DNA of 64,000 nucleotides, taken from the NCBI GenBank assembly GCA_039720395.1, contig JBBPBK010000048.1, forward strand, positions 689,501-753,500, given 5' to 3'. How positions within the stretch are numbered: position 1 is the first letter of the stretch; each line of letters opens with the position of its first letter. A program made the position numbers and the translations under genes. This DNA is from Liquidambar formosana (taxonomy: Eukaryota; Streptophyta; Magnoliopsida; Saxifragales; Altingiaceae). Shown piece by piece: positions 36,131-49,871 of the stretch. Under the pieces are notes generated by a model that saw only the letters and a program-made list of their open reading frames with translations, searched no databases and was not told where the DNA came from.

Positions 36131-36463
36131 GAGCATCTCCATGGGTACTAGCTATTTTTTGCTATTTTAGCTAGCAAAATGATATTTCTTAAAATAGCTA
36201 GCTCACTATCTAAGTGAGTACTCCAAGGGTACTAGTTATTTTTGAGCTATTTCAAAATTTTTATTAATAATCTTTCTTTTTTTAATCATTTGGTAGAGAG
36301 ATAAAAAGGGAATGATTCATAAAAAGAGGAAAAGTGTCACTTTTTTAACTAAAAATAGTTTAGCTAGTGAATGTTCACTAGTTAAATGTAGCTAGCTGTA
36401 ACTAGCTGAAATGAAGATAGCTAAAATAGCTAGCCATATAGCTAGTAGCCCTTGGAGATGCTC
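36131..36463. mobile_element. Tourist-like MITE, 333 bp
   Basis: Ends GAGCATCTCCA...TGGAGATGCTC with TTA on both sides (36128-36130, 36464-36466). The interior is rich in AGCTAGC words that extend the fold. Confidence 0.88.
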
Positions 36464-36921
36464 TTAGTAACATAGCAAACCAAATTTTTTTCAATAAAAA
36501 TTGATAGCAAACCAAATATACCCAAATCTGATCCCTCTCAAATGGGGTTTTGTGCCCCTAATTGTCATAAGAAAATTGCATAGATATAACCCAACAAAAT
36601 AATATAATAATACTTAATTCAAATTTTTGAAACAAATAAATGCAAAACCTTTGCCTCTAAATTTGTTGTTCCAATGGTTATAAATTGGCGTAAAATATAT
36701 TAAATTAAGTTGAAATATGTCTAAAGTAGCAAAGCTAGAAAAAAATTAATTAATCATGTTTGCTACTTCCCTTGAAATGCATTATCTACAAGTGGTCACA
36801 AAAGAAGACATTAGGTGTAAAAATTTGCTGCCTCCTTGGAGCTGTTCTTAGCCCATTATTTTTAGTAGTAATATGGTTGATAAAGCTTTGTTGTGACCTT
36901 GAAAATATCAAGGGAAAGGAA

Positions 36922-37287
36922 AGTGACATGCTTACTTTACAATTGGATTTATTTTAAAACAATTTAAGTAATTTTCTCTAGTTTTCCTTGTGTTTTTGTG
37001 ATTTAAATAGTGGCTTATATAATAAGGTTGTGTTTGGTTGTTAATAAATTGATGTGGGAAAGTGAAAAAAAGAAGAAAAAGATATTGCTAATTAAAAAGT
37101 TGTGAGTAACATGCTTACTTTACAATTGGATTTATTTTAAAACAATTTCAGTAATTTTCTCTAGTTTTCCTTGTGTTTTTGAGATTTATATAGTGGCTTA
37201 CATAATAAGGTTGTGTTTGGTTGTTAATAAATTGATGTGGGAAAGTGAAAAAAGGAAGAAAAAGATACTGCTAATTAAAAAGTTGTG
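36922..37287. repeat. 183-bp tandem duplication
   Basis: Two adjacent copies (36922-37104, 37105-37287) are almost identical, differing at a handful of bases, so the duplication is recent. No coding content. Confidence 0.9.
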
Positions 37288-38151
37288 ATTCATTTCTTGC
37301 GAAATTTTGGGATGTGTTAAAAAACGAAAATTGGTGGAAAGTGATTCTGTTTTATTTTTTTGTTTCCTTTTTCCTAAAGGAGCCAAAAGGGAAGTACTTT
37401 TGTTAGTAATGATGTGTTTACCCATATTATGTTATGTGGCCAAACATTTTTATAAATTGTGATTATGGTGGTATTTTTATTATAAAATGAAATGGCAAAA
37501 ATGATAAGACATGTCTATTAGTATTTAAGTATGTTTAATTGTATCTTTGTTCTTATGAAGTGTCCAGTTGTCCACTAAAGATCATTTTTTAATATAGAAC
37601 TGTGTTTATGTAATCTGAAACTAATTATTTGTGTTCTTCTATTTCTATCCTCTCTACATCTTCAATGTAGTATGAATGTATGATAGGTTAATATTATTGA
37701 CACAACTCATTTTCGTAGATGTCATTTATGGATCCCACTTCACAAATGATATCATTGTCTAGCAAATAGGTGTTGAGGGATGGGTTAGATATCTGTGGTT
37801 GATACTGATTGTAATCTGTGTTGACTAGATACATTGAAGAAAATGGTTAGCTTGGAAAGTTGGAATATTTGGGAGGTTTGTCGTTGTGAGATTGGGTGCG
37901 GAACTAGTAATTGATGATAAAAATTTGTTGTTGATCCTTGAATTTGATAGTTTGATGTAAGACTTGATTTTTAAAAGGTTACCATTGTGGTCTCCTTAGC
38001 CAACATCCAACCTTTTCACTTTGCCAACGCTAACACACCAAACCAAGATACAACAAAAATGCTTCTCTCCCTCTGTCCAATAATTTATTTAGTATTTACA
38101 GAATGATGGATGTTTGCACCTATTATTGCTATGTTGTAGGAAATTCTAGTT
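37288..38151. other. No gene recognised
   Basis: AT-rich. A weak similarity between 37790-37830 and 39893-39935 suggests that this span belongs to the duplicated snoRNA flank. Confidence 0.4.
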
Positions 38152-38233
38152 GGGCAAGTGATGAATCATTGTAAGGAAAGGGTAATTTGCATCTGAAATT
38201 TGACATTGATGCGACCTTGTAAACTTGATGCCC
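38152..38233 (+). pseudogene. Decayed copy of snoRNA C
   Basis: Keeps the GGGCA/TGCCC terminal stem, box C TGATGA, D' CTGA, C' TGATG and most of the 18S guide (GGGTAATTTGC). Box D is TTGA (38225-38228) instead of CTGA, and the base next to the guide end is changed. It may be inactive, or may still work through D'. Confidence 0.72.
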
Positions 38234-38663
38234 TTTTCTTTTTTCATTTTTTCCTTCTTCAATCCTTGGCTGCAGATGTCTTGTAAGGAAAAGATTGTTT
38301 TTGCGATTCATTCTAATTTTGGTTGGAAAATCATTTAATGGTAACAAGTTCTTCAAGTTAATATCGTTGTTGTGGTCTTTTATCGATTTGATCTGTCAGT
38401 TGCATTTGTAGTTCATATTTCTGCCATGTGCTTGGTTCAATATGTGTGAGTGTGTATATATATATATATATACATATACATGTGTATATGTATTTTTGTT
38501 GTTCATGTTTTTTATGCAAAATTTTAACTTCAATTATTAATGTATTTGGCTACATGAGTGGTTTAAAGTTTATCTTTTTATCTCTTCTAATGAAGTTGAC
38601 CAATTTTATGAAATGAAAATGCTATTCTTCCCACCAATTAGTTTTTTTAACTCTTAAACATAT

Positions 38664-38745
38664 AGGATTCTTGTGTACTCACATGGGGGTGAGACCCACA
38701 TATAGGTGTGGGTCCCACCCCCATGTGAGTGCATGGGAATCTTGT
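38664..38745. repeat. Compact inverted repeat (hairpin)
   Basis: Arms of 23 bp with one mismatch (38678-38700 and 38707-38729) surround a 6-base loop, and weaker pairing extends to about 37 bp on each side. It could be a short foldback element or a small-RNA precursor; nothing distinguishes these. Confidence 0.75.
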
Positions 38746-39959
38746 ATATTGAATTTCTAGCATTTTTAATTTTCAATTCACACATGGAATGGGATCCACA
38801 CCCAACCAATGAAAATTGCCATTTATCCCGGTAGTAATGAATATCATTATTTCCTGACCTTTTGTTGGGCTGTTTCACGCCATGTGTGATTTGGTTAATT
38901 ATAGGAAGAGATGATTGCTAGGAATCTCGTATGTGGGATTTTGTATCTCTTTCCACTTTCACATGTGCAGTGGGGCCTATATACATGTGAGATGCATGCG
39001 AGTATAGTTCCACTTTTCATGTGAAGGGCAAGAAAGAATTACATGGTTCTTTTTTATGGGATTATAAGCATTTTTCGTAAAAAAGAGATGAGATGTACTT
39101 TGATTATAAGAGAGAGAGAGTTGAACTTTGACCTGCGCGTGTAGCCAATCGAAAAGTGTTTGGAGTTGTGTTTTGTGAAATCGAGTCAAGTGTATAATGG
39201 TTTTGGGATTGTCTTTTATTTTATTTTATTTTATGCTTCCTTGGTTTTAATTCACGTTACTCTGATTGTTCATTCTTGTTACAGTTGTCTTTTTGGGGAG
39301 TTGTCAATTGGAGGCTTTTATATTAGGTGAATTTTTTTTAAAGAAATTGGAGATGGAAATATGCTTTGGAGGAGGTAGACAATTTCAATGATTTATTGGG
39401 TTGTCCTTATAGACTACGATTCTAGTTAATCGTCCTTATTTATTGTTTCTCTAACATGGGAAAATTTTAGGGCTTATAAAAAGAGCCTTTAAGTGGCTGG
39501 CATAGGGTAATAATTTAGGTCATTTTCGGAAAAAAAATTATCAAAAAATATTAGGTCATTGTTTTTTTGTTTTTTTCCATGCATCTTAGTTCAGCAATAC
39601 TAATGTTACGTTTTGTTTTGTAGGGATGCATCCTTGACTAAATTTCAACTTAGGAGAGTTGTAGTTGGAAAATTTAGGCTACACTTTTTGTTTCATTTTA
39701 TAACCGAATGAACATCATTGGACCAATTTTCTTAGAAGTAAGATTGAGTAAATGATTTGGACAGGAAAAAACTAGAATGATAGTTTGAAGTAATAGACTG
39801 ATATAGCCCATTTTTTATCTTCAATTTTGATAATGGCAGTGGTGTCATCTATGAAATGGTATCATGCTTCATCAAAATAGGTGGTAAGGGCTAGATTATG
39901 ATGTCTATATGATTGATATTGATTGTAATCTAGGTTCTTCATTTGCTCTTTATGGTGGT
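38746..39959. other. No gene recognised
   Basis: AT-rich intergenic DNA between the hairpin and the decayed snoRNA copy. No terminal repeats or coding frames. Confidence 0.45.
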
Positions 39960-40055
39960 GGTTATAGTGATGTTGGGAGTGGAACTATACAATTCTTTGG
40001 TCTTCAATCCATTGAATTTTATAGTGATGTTTGCCCTGTGGATTCTGATGGGGTT
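39960..40055 (+). pseudogene. Decayed copy of snoRNA B
   Basis: The tract ATACAATTC..TGGTCT..TCAATCCA followed by TTGA, then GTGATGTT and a CTGA, runs parallel to snoRNA B. D' has become TTGA, the 18S guide has lost bases in its middle, and the terminal stem is not kept. Confidence 0.5.
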
Positions 40056-40110
40056 CCAATTGTGGTCCCTTCATCCAACAACATCCCGTTCACATGCCAA
40101 TGCTTACATC

Positions 40111-40196
40111 GGCCCTTGTGGCCTAATGGTGGTGTCGGGGTGGGTGGGGGTTTGGGTAGTTGTAGGTCTAGGGGTCAATTCCCCTCCAATGTAACC
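40111..40196 (+). mobile_element. tRNA-derived SINE fragment (first of an inverted pair)
   Basis: Box A TGGCCTAATGG and box B GGGTCAATTCC are at the expected spacing. Ends in an A-rich run. Pairs with 40246-40332. Confidence 0.7.
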
Positions 40197-40245
40197 AAAA
40201 AAAAGAAGAGTGGGTATCATTTTTTTCTTTTTAGGTTATGCTTGG

Positions 40246-40332
40246 TTACATTGGAGGGGAATCGACCCCTAAACCTACAACTACTCAAATACTCACCCAC
40301 CCAGACACCACCATTAGGCCACAAGGGCCATC
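40246..40332 (-). mobile_element. tRNA-derived SINE fragment (second of an inverted pair)
   Basis: Near-exact reverse complement of 40111-40196 with about 50 bp between the 3' ends. Carries the same box A and box B on minus. Confidence 0.7.
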
Positions 40333-40698
40333 GAAAAGTGTAGAAACAAATGAATGGTGTTTTGTTGTCAAGAGGGATGCTTGGCAACTCATTTTTATGA
40401 GAAGAACAGCACCACCACATTCAATAGTAGGGAGGCGAATGGTAGGGAAAGATTTTGTTTGGTGTTGAGGTATTTTAATTATACATAGGATTCTGAAGTT
40501 TGAATCATATTATACTGATTGGTTTTAGTGACATTTGATCTTGATGATTGCGACATATTCTATGTTATGGTTTGGCTATGAAAGTGTTTTGTTGAAAAAA
40601 ATAATAATAATAATGTTGGCTTAAACTCGCAAGATTGGGTTCTTGATCATCCTCTATTCGGATTGTATTTCATTACTCCTAGCTTGTTGGTTTCCTAC

Positions 40699-43394
40699 TT
40701 AAATTGCATAAAACAAAGAGAACTGAATGAAATTTCTTCTTAAACAGAAGCCCTTCACAATTATTCTCATCTGCTTAAACTTCATTTGTTCTAATAGGCT
40801 TTTACCATCGAGTTTGCTGGTTAAGACAAGTCTCACATAGTCCTCACTGCTTATAGTTTTATACCTTGTACTACTATCCTTCACAATATCCGGAAGAGGA
40901 CCAATCACTGGCATTAATTTTTGGACTATGAAATGCAGCGATGGAGAGTCTTTTCTTTACCGGGTTCACCACTGCTCTGTGCTCTATGCTGTTGTATTCT
41001 CCATTGCTTACTATCTGCATTTAAATGAACTATGCTTTAGGTGAAAAATAATTGGAAAATCCTTAGTCCCATTATGGGAGAAAGCTATTCCAAATTGTTA
41101 GTGACATGACATGCGTATGTGATATGCCTATGTGGTGTGGTGTGGTGTGTCAACATCGATGATGAAGTGACAAGTCCATGGCCCTTTGGTGCTGTGGAAT
41201 TTGAAATTTGAAAATTGTACAATTTTTTAACTAATGATGCATAGGTTTGTGGGACAATTGAGCGATGGTATTAGTCTTGGTTTTAACCTCTTTGGGAAAG
41301 GGTTTGGAATACCCCTTGTTTGGTAAACCAAACAAGAAAAAAAGAGAAGGTTGTTATACAGGTGTCCAAGGTCGACATGGAGATAATTTTCTCAAATGAT
41401 TTGCAAAAGCTTACCTCAATAATGTCGCCAACATTAATGATGAATGCACCAGGGATGGGTCTAATGGGTACCCATTTACCATTCTTCTTGATTTGCAGCC
41501 CTTGTACGTCATTGACCTCCATCAATAGGGTCAGTCCAGTGGCATCAGAGTGTGGAGTAAGGCCCATAACCTTCTTTGCATGCACGCAAGGTGGATAGTA
41601 ATTCATTCTCATCCCTTGTGTTCCCTCCTCAAACATGTTTGTGAGCTTCTCAGGGATCAATCCCAAGGTTCTTGGCCATCAACCTTAGAAGGCAGATTAA
41701 AACCCTTTGTAGCTCCGATGAGTACTTGTTCAAGGTTGCTCTGTAATATTATGTAGAAAACTTAGCTAATGTGACAGACAAATGGGTACATTATTTATAT
41801 CTGTTACAAGTATAATGATTCCAGGCTTTACTAGGGTCTTAAAAGAGTCTCTTTCAAAGTTGAAAAAAAGTCATATTTGGCAGTAGCAGCCTCTCGAACC
41901 AAACCTAAACTTGGTACCTCAGGTCAAGCTTTGGAATTGTCAAAGCCTATAAGCCATAGAATATAACTTTTTGCAACAACTAACATGACAGATGATGTCT
42001 CCTAAAAAAATAAAAATAAAAAACATCAAAAAGGAGAAATTTTATAAAAATAAATGAGGGTAGTTGATTGGTTAAAATTTCTTTTTGGTGTTGCTTAATT
42101 TACCTGAAAGAAGTGGGAGTGTCAGACCAGAATCTCATATTCTCTGGGAAACAGGTAGGGAAAAAAGGAAGTACATGTCACCCCAGTCAAGCTTTTGCTC
42201 TTCAGACAGAACAAAGGCTTGACCATAACCTTCAATGTTATTTGGTAGCTGTGCATAGGCATTCTTCTCCTCTAGTGGCAGCTCAAAGAACTCCTGTGTG
42301 TCCATCTTCATTTTCTCAATCACTTCTTCTGGCACCCCATGATTGATCAACTGCTTCACCACCACAATTGACTCATATCAGACAACCCCTTAAAGAAAAT
42401 ATAAAAAATTATGGTAGGTTTGGTTCACAATCACTTCTTCTCAATGTTACTTGATTGCTTGACTCCAACAAGCTCGAATTATGGTAGGTTTGGTTCAAAA
42501 AATTTACCCACTAGTTCCAAAAAAACGTAATTCAAAATATCTAAAAAATTTGAGCCACCATGAGGTGAACCTCTTAGATTTCTTGAAACTTAGTAAGGTT
42601 TATTAAACCAAGTTGTCTAAAACTTTTAGTTAAAGACTAAGTAACACTAATTAACTTGCCAGCATGTTAATACTATCACAAATTAACTCGAATAGCATAG
42701 GCTAATAGAAAAAGGTGTGTATTTTTGACAAACCAATCTTCTTCTTCTTCTTCTTCCTCCTCCTTTTCTTTCTTTATTATTTATATTTATTTTATTTTTA
42801 TTTTTTTACCAGCTACGGTCTTAGACATCTAGTCCTTTTAATTTCCTATAACATAGGTAAGGTCACCTGCCTGCTCCATGTACTTCAACACCCAAGATAA
42901 ATTGACCTAATGGCTGCTGCCCCTAGAAAGAGTGAGATGTCAGAACTTAAAACCTACCTATTGAGGTGTAGGTCTCCGGAACAACTAGTCTACCTCTTGA
43001 GGTTGCGAAACAATCTTTAGATAGTTAATTCTATTTTAAAACATGAACATATGAGATAACCCACTAATTGGAATGTCATGATCGATTGCATAGGCCAGTC
43101 TATGTAAACAAAAAGTAAGGTGCATGATAAACCTGGAAGAAGCCCCATTCTTTGCAGGCCAAGTGAAGTTGTGCTAATTCATTAGCATGGCCAGATTGGA
43201 CGTCATCCATGAGCTTGCACATATCCGATCACCGGAATTCGAAGAGACTCATCAACAGATACTTCTTCAAACTCAACCTCTGGCCGGATATACCGGAGTG
43301 GGACATCCTCCAAGTTGTTGGAAGCAAGAGCTTGCACATTATCAACAGGAAGAGAACCACCAAAGTCCTTTCTACCCACCACCTGTGTCTCCAT
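40699..43394 (-). pseudogene. SRG1-like 2-oxoglutarate/Fe(II) dioxygenase, frameshifted
   Basis: Four exons on minus: 43394-43133, 42350-42104, 41740-41415 and 41014-40699, all with GT-AG junctions. The N-terminus (LPVDNVQALA, VPLRYIRPE) is typical of SRG1-type enzymes. Core motifs are LINHGV, MNYYPPC, the iron ligands H-S-D in LTPHSDATGL and H in EHRAVVN, and the 2-oxoglutarate contact R-L-S. Such enzymes act in the cytosol on specialised metabolites or hormones; the substrate cannot be told here. Single-base frameshifts are near 43225 (exon 1), between 42130 and 42175 (exon 2), 41668 (exon 3) and 40914-40922 (exon 4). The C-terminus runs about 20 residues past the usual end. Splice sites and catalytic residues are all kept, so either it died recently or the indels are assembly errors. 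Confidence 0.88.
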
Positions 43395-43708
43395 TTCTAT
43401 GTACTGGTTTCTCTTTGCCAGTCACTCTTCCTCTATATAGATGTACCGGGAGTCTGGGATTGAAAAGAGAAAAAAAAGAAAAAAAAAAAAAGAGGAGGTA
43501 TATGCAAGAGTGCTTCCATAGAGAAGGCGACACTATTTGTCTCAGAGGATGATGATTACATGAGAATGTGGGCCAATATTTTTTGTTCCAAGATATAATG
43601 CATTGGGTTTCACACATTTGATTGCATGATCCTTCCTAAAGTTATATGCTAAAGCCATGAAAAGAGTACAGACAAACCGATCAAAGTTGTCCTAGAGAAC
43701 AAAAGGAC

Positions 43709-44291
43709 AGGGCCGGTTTTGGTCAGGCGAGCAAAGGCAGTCAATTAGGGCCTCACATTTTGGCTCAACAATGAGGTTCCATTTTGGTACTAGGGTTTAT
43801 AGTAGGCTTAATTTTTTTTTCCTTTTTTCAAAGAGAACGAATATTGCAACCTCTTAATTTAATTTACACACCTTACTCATTTTTATTTATCAAGATTTTA
43901 CAAAAAATATGAAAGGTTTTCATAAAAAATTCTTATGTTTAAGTGAAAACATTATTTTGAACAACTTTGAAAAAGAAAGTTTTTCTAAAATCTATCGTTT
44001 AAGTGAATTTTTTGATCACTTACCATCTCTGTTTATTTTTTTGGCCAAAATGTTTACTTGAACGAAAGATTTTGAAAAAAGCTTTTTTTCTGTAAGGTTG
44101 TTCAAAATGATGTTTTCTAGTGGATAGCGGCGTCAGTTTTCTTAAAAACCTCTTATATTTTTGTAAAACCTTAAGAAATTAAAATCAATAGGATGTGTAA
44201 ACAAACTTATGTTGGTTCTAGGAAAAAAAAAATTATGAGTGCCTCATTTTAAGACTTCGCTTAGGACCAATAAACTCATAATGGGCCCTGC
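43709..44291. mobile_element. hAT-type MITE, 583 bp, holding a foldback element
   Basis: Flanked by the 8-bp repeat AAAAGGAC (43701-43708 and 44292-44299), with ends AGGGCC...GGGCCCTG. Inside, 43826-44250 is a long imperfect palindrome related to 44668-45103. Confidence 0.78.
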
Positions 44292-44467
44292 AAAAGGACA
44301 AGGATGGAATCTCGATCTATAATCGGCAGTTTGGTTTACATGCAGCTTAGAAGGGCAATCTCCAAGTATGGAATCTAGATGCTTCTATGTGCCCAACTAT
44401 ACAAGACAAAACGTTTGTTTAGTGGCAGAATATTTAGGAAGGGAGATGAGATTCCCCAATCGGCAGT

Positions 44468-45487
44468 GAGGGGCAGAGCTACCTTCAGACAGGGCGGCTA
44501 TGGCCCCTCCAAATTTTAGAAGATTTTGACACTTGACCTAATAAAATTCAAAATTTTAAAAAATTTGTACATGTGGCCCACCTCAAGTGGTAAAATGCAC
44601 CTTACTAAATCTAAACTCATATTATCATTTTACCATAATAATCCCAATTCATGATAGTTTTGTTGAAGAGGTAGGCTATTGCCACCATAAAAATTCCTTT
44701 ACACCCTTCACTTAGTTTACATTTTAAAAGATTTTATAAAAAATATAAAAGGTTTTCATGATAATTAACTGTGTTGTTCACTAGAAAATATCATTCTGAA
44801 CAACGTTCACGTAGAATTTTTTTTTTTAAAAAAATCTGTCGTTTAAGTGGATTTTTTGGCCATTTACAATCTTTGCTTCTTATTTACAAAATATTTCATG
44901 AAAAATGACCAAAAAAATCCACTTAAATGATATATTTTGAAAAAAAAATTAAAAATTATTCTACAAAATTGTTAAGAATGATGTTTTTAATGGACAGCGT
45001 GATTAGTTTTCATGAAAACCTTTTATATTCTTCATAAAACCTTAAAAAGTGTAAATTAAGTGGAGGTTGCAAAAGAATTTTTGTAGTGGCAATAGCCTCC
45101 CCCTTTTGTTGAATCAACTATGACACCTTAGGCTCACCATCATACCATTTTCGTATGGGTGCTTAATTCTTTTGGTTAGCTATGTTAGATATGCTAAAAT
45201 TTGTTATTTTGTAATTGGGTTATGAATTTTGCTTAAATTATTTTTGTTTATTGCTCCAATATTTACAATCATTTTGTGGCTTGTGATAAGAATAAATACT
45301 GATCTAATATATTTTGTAAATAAAATGATAATAGATAAATAATTAGAATATTCATCATTAATCAACGTGATGAACATTGGGCTTATATTAAAAACGTTGT
45401 GCTGTATAATATCCCATCTGAAAATTTTTTGCTCTAAATTATTTTAAGTCGGCCACGCCAATTATAAATTTCTAGCTCCGCTCCGTT
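44468..45487. mobile_element. Probable hAT-type element around a nested foldback
   Basis: Left part GGGGCAGAGCTA and right part TAGCTCCGCTCC are inverted relatives, like the common GGGGCGGAGCTA ends of plant hAT MITEs. No clear 8-bp duplication was found, so the boundaries are approximate. Confidence 0.5.
44668..45103. mobile_element. Mutator-type foldback MITE, 436 bp
   Basis: Nearly the whole element is an inverted repeat (ends GAGGTAGGCTATTGCC and its diverged complement), with arms near 200 bp. The flanking duplication TTTTGTTGAA (44658-44667, 45104-45113) is 10 bp by eye, so 9-10 bp. The transcript would fold into a long hairpin. Confidence 0.85.
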
Positions 45488-45769
45488 CGCCAATGCTATT
45501 GTAGGCAATAAGGTGTATTGTAAAGAGAAGTCTTATAAGATTTGAACTCTAAGGAGAGCCTAGTATTTTGTGAAAGAATCAAACTTTTTACTACCACTCA
45601 ACATTTATTTGGTCTACATGTATTATGGAAGTTCTATTGAATCGGAGAGAATCCTTGCTTTTGTTAAGGTTGACCTGTTAATTAAAAAAAAAAAATTAAT
45701 GAAAAAAAAAGGAAAAAAAAGAAAGAAAGAGGTCTCAATGTGGAATCAAGTCAATTGTTGGAAATAGTC

Positions 45770-45890
45770 GTGAGGGGCGGATGGAGTGGTACAAAGGCTT
45801 CTTATCAAGCAAAATGTTTTGGGTTCACTCTCAGTCCCACTCGCATTTAGAGCCACCCCCATGAACCTACATTCAATAATTACCCATTTC
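45770..45890 (+). mobile_element. tRNA-derived SINE fragment
   Basis: Box A GGATGGAGTGG and box B GGGTTCACTCTC at tRNA spacing. The 3' end and target duplication are not clear. Confidence 0.55.
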
Positions 45891-46140
45891 ATGTGGGATG
45901 GGAAACTGCATGTACCCAAGATCATTAATCAAGTGTGTTAGTATTTTAGAGTCTTCTAATATATATTTAAGAAATGTTCAATTTTTGGAACTAACATAAG
46001 CTTTTCACATTCTTGTATACAAGGCAGAAAAATGCTTTTCTTTCAAACTCATTTTTACAAAATGCCAATACCTTCCAAATGGCACTTCTAAATCAATACA
46101 CCATTTGTACTATAATAATAATAATTTTTGAATAAAGAAA
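45891..46140. other. No feature recognised
   Basis: AT-rich intergenic DNA. Confidence 0.4.
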
Positions 46141-46300
46141 AAGCGGAGTTTTAGATTGGTTGGGTCACAGGAAAATAATTACAGTTCAACACAAACTACT
46201 ACTAATTTATTAGTAAATGACTACTAACTTAACTATGAATGACTACTAACTGTAATTATTTACCCATAGGTTAATCAATCTATAATTCCCTTAAAGAAAA
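46141..46300. mobile_element. Small TIR MITE, copy 1
   Basis: Starts GGAGTTTTAGATTGG and ends with a degenerate complement. ACAGTT and AACTGT arms lie inside. Same family as 48556-48705. Target duplication not resolved. Confidence 0.6.
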
Positions 46301-46503
46301 TATTGTTTGATATATATATATTTTGACCCATAATAAAATCCCTTTAAAATTTAAATGTGTTTATTAAGTCTTAAAGGTATAGTAAAATCATATGAGATTT
46401 TTTTTTTTATTTGTTATAATGATATAAATAATTTTTGTTTTGAGTAGACAATATTGGTCAAATGGCTAAAGGTATTAAGATCTTTATTATGTAATTTATC
46501 CCA

Positions 46504-46757
46504 TGGAAATGATTTTTTATTTTTTATTGGAAAATTTGATCTATTGACTTTTCGACAGGCAAAAAATTTTTTAACTGCCTAACAAAGGGACTATTAATAT
46601 GGAAATAATTTTTGACTGCCTAAAAATTTTTGACTGCCTAAAAAAGGGACTATTAATATGGAAATAATTTTTTATTTTTTATTGGAAAATTTGATCTATT
46701 GACTTTTCGACAGGCAAAAAATTTTTTAACTGCCTAACAAAGGGACTATTAATATGG
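46504..46757. repeat. Near-identical 95-bp direct repeats ending in a Stowaway-like end
   Basis: The segment with GATCTATTGACTTTTCGACAGG occurs twice (about 46504-46606 and 46660-46757) with a short partial copy between. The right side reads GGGACCGAGGGAGTA, which looks like a Stowaway terminus, but no left terminus is seen. Confidence 0.7.
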
Positions 46758-46783
46758 GACCGAGGGAGTAGGCCAGATAATAA

Positions 46784-47003
46784 GGATTGGGATTTGCTCA
46801 AGTTGGGGTCTTTAACTTGACGCTCAATTTAACGTTAGATTTTGGACACGTGGGGGGATGCAATTATCAACGGTTGGGCTTCTCCTACAAATGCTAAAGT
46901 TTCCTCATCCCAGCCGTTGATAATTGCATCCTCCTACGTGTCCAAAATCTAACGCTAAATTGAGCGTCAAGTTGAAGACCCCAACTTGAGCAAATCCAAA
47001 TCC
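46784..47003. mobile_element. Mutator-type foldback MITE, copy 2, 220 bp
   Basis: Same TIR family as 22725-22973 (GGATTTGCTCAAGTTGG). Flanked by a perfect 9-bp duplication AGATAATAA (46775-46783, 47004-47012). Arms pair over nearly their whole length. Confidence 0.92.
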
Positions 47004-47369
47004 AGATAATAATAATGATATATGTTACTAATTTATAGCTTAAAGAGAGTATACATTCTTTACCCGTTCTTGAATTGTACAGCATTGCTCATAAAACAAT
47101 GTGCTATAAAATCAACTTGACTAATTGCTAGTAGGTGAGACTAGCCAAAATAAAATAAAATAAAAAGAAGTAAGAAAAAAAAAAGTTGTTAGTAAGTTTC
47201 AATAAATTATTATTAGATGTACGAGTTTCCTGATAAATTATACACCATATGGAATTAGTCTGAGGCTAAACCTCGACGGAAGTAAGCTTCGAATATGCAA
47301 GTTTGCGCTTCAAAAAAGAAAGAAAAAAGTACAATTAGACCCATAAAAATGAACTTTTGCATTCACCAC

Positions 47370-49871
<2,502 letters not shown>

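Noticed and set aside
37905..37965. Possible fourth box C/D snoRNA (TGATGA, TGATGT, TTGA words)
   Set aside because: No terminal stem, no proper box D and no guide that matches rRNA segments I know.
39909..40343. 144-residue plus-strand frame
   Set aside because: It spans a decayed snoRNA copy and the inverted SINE pair; the Gly-rich text is from the SINE.
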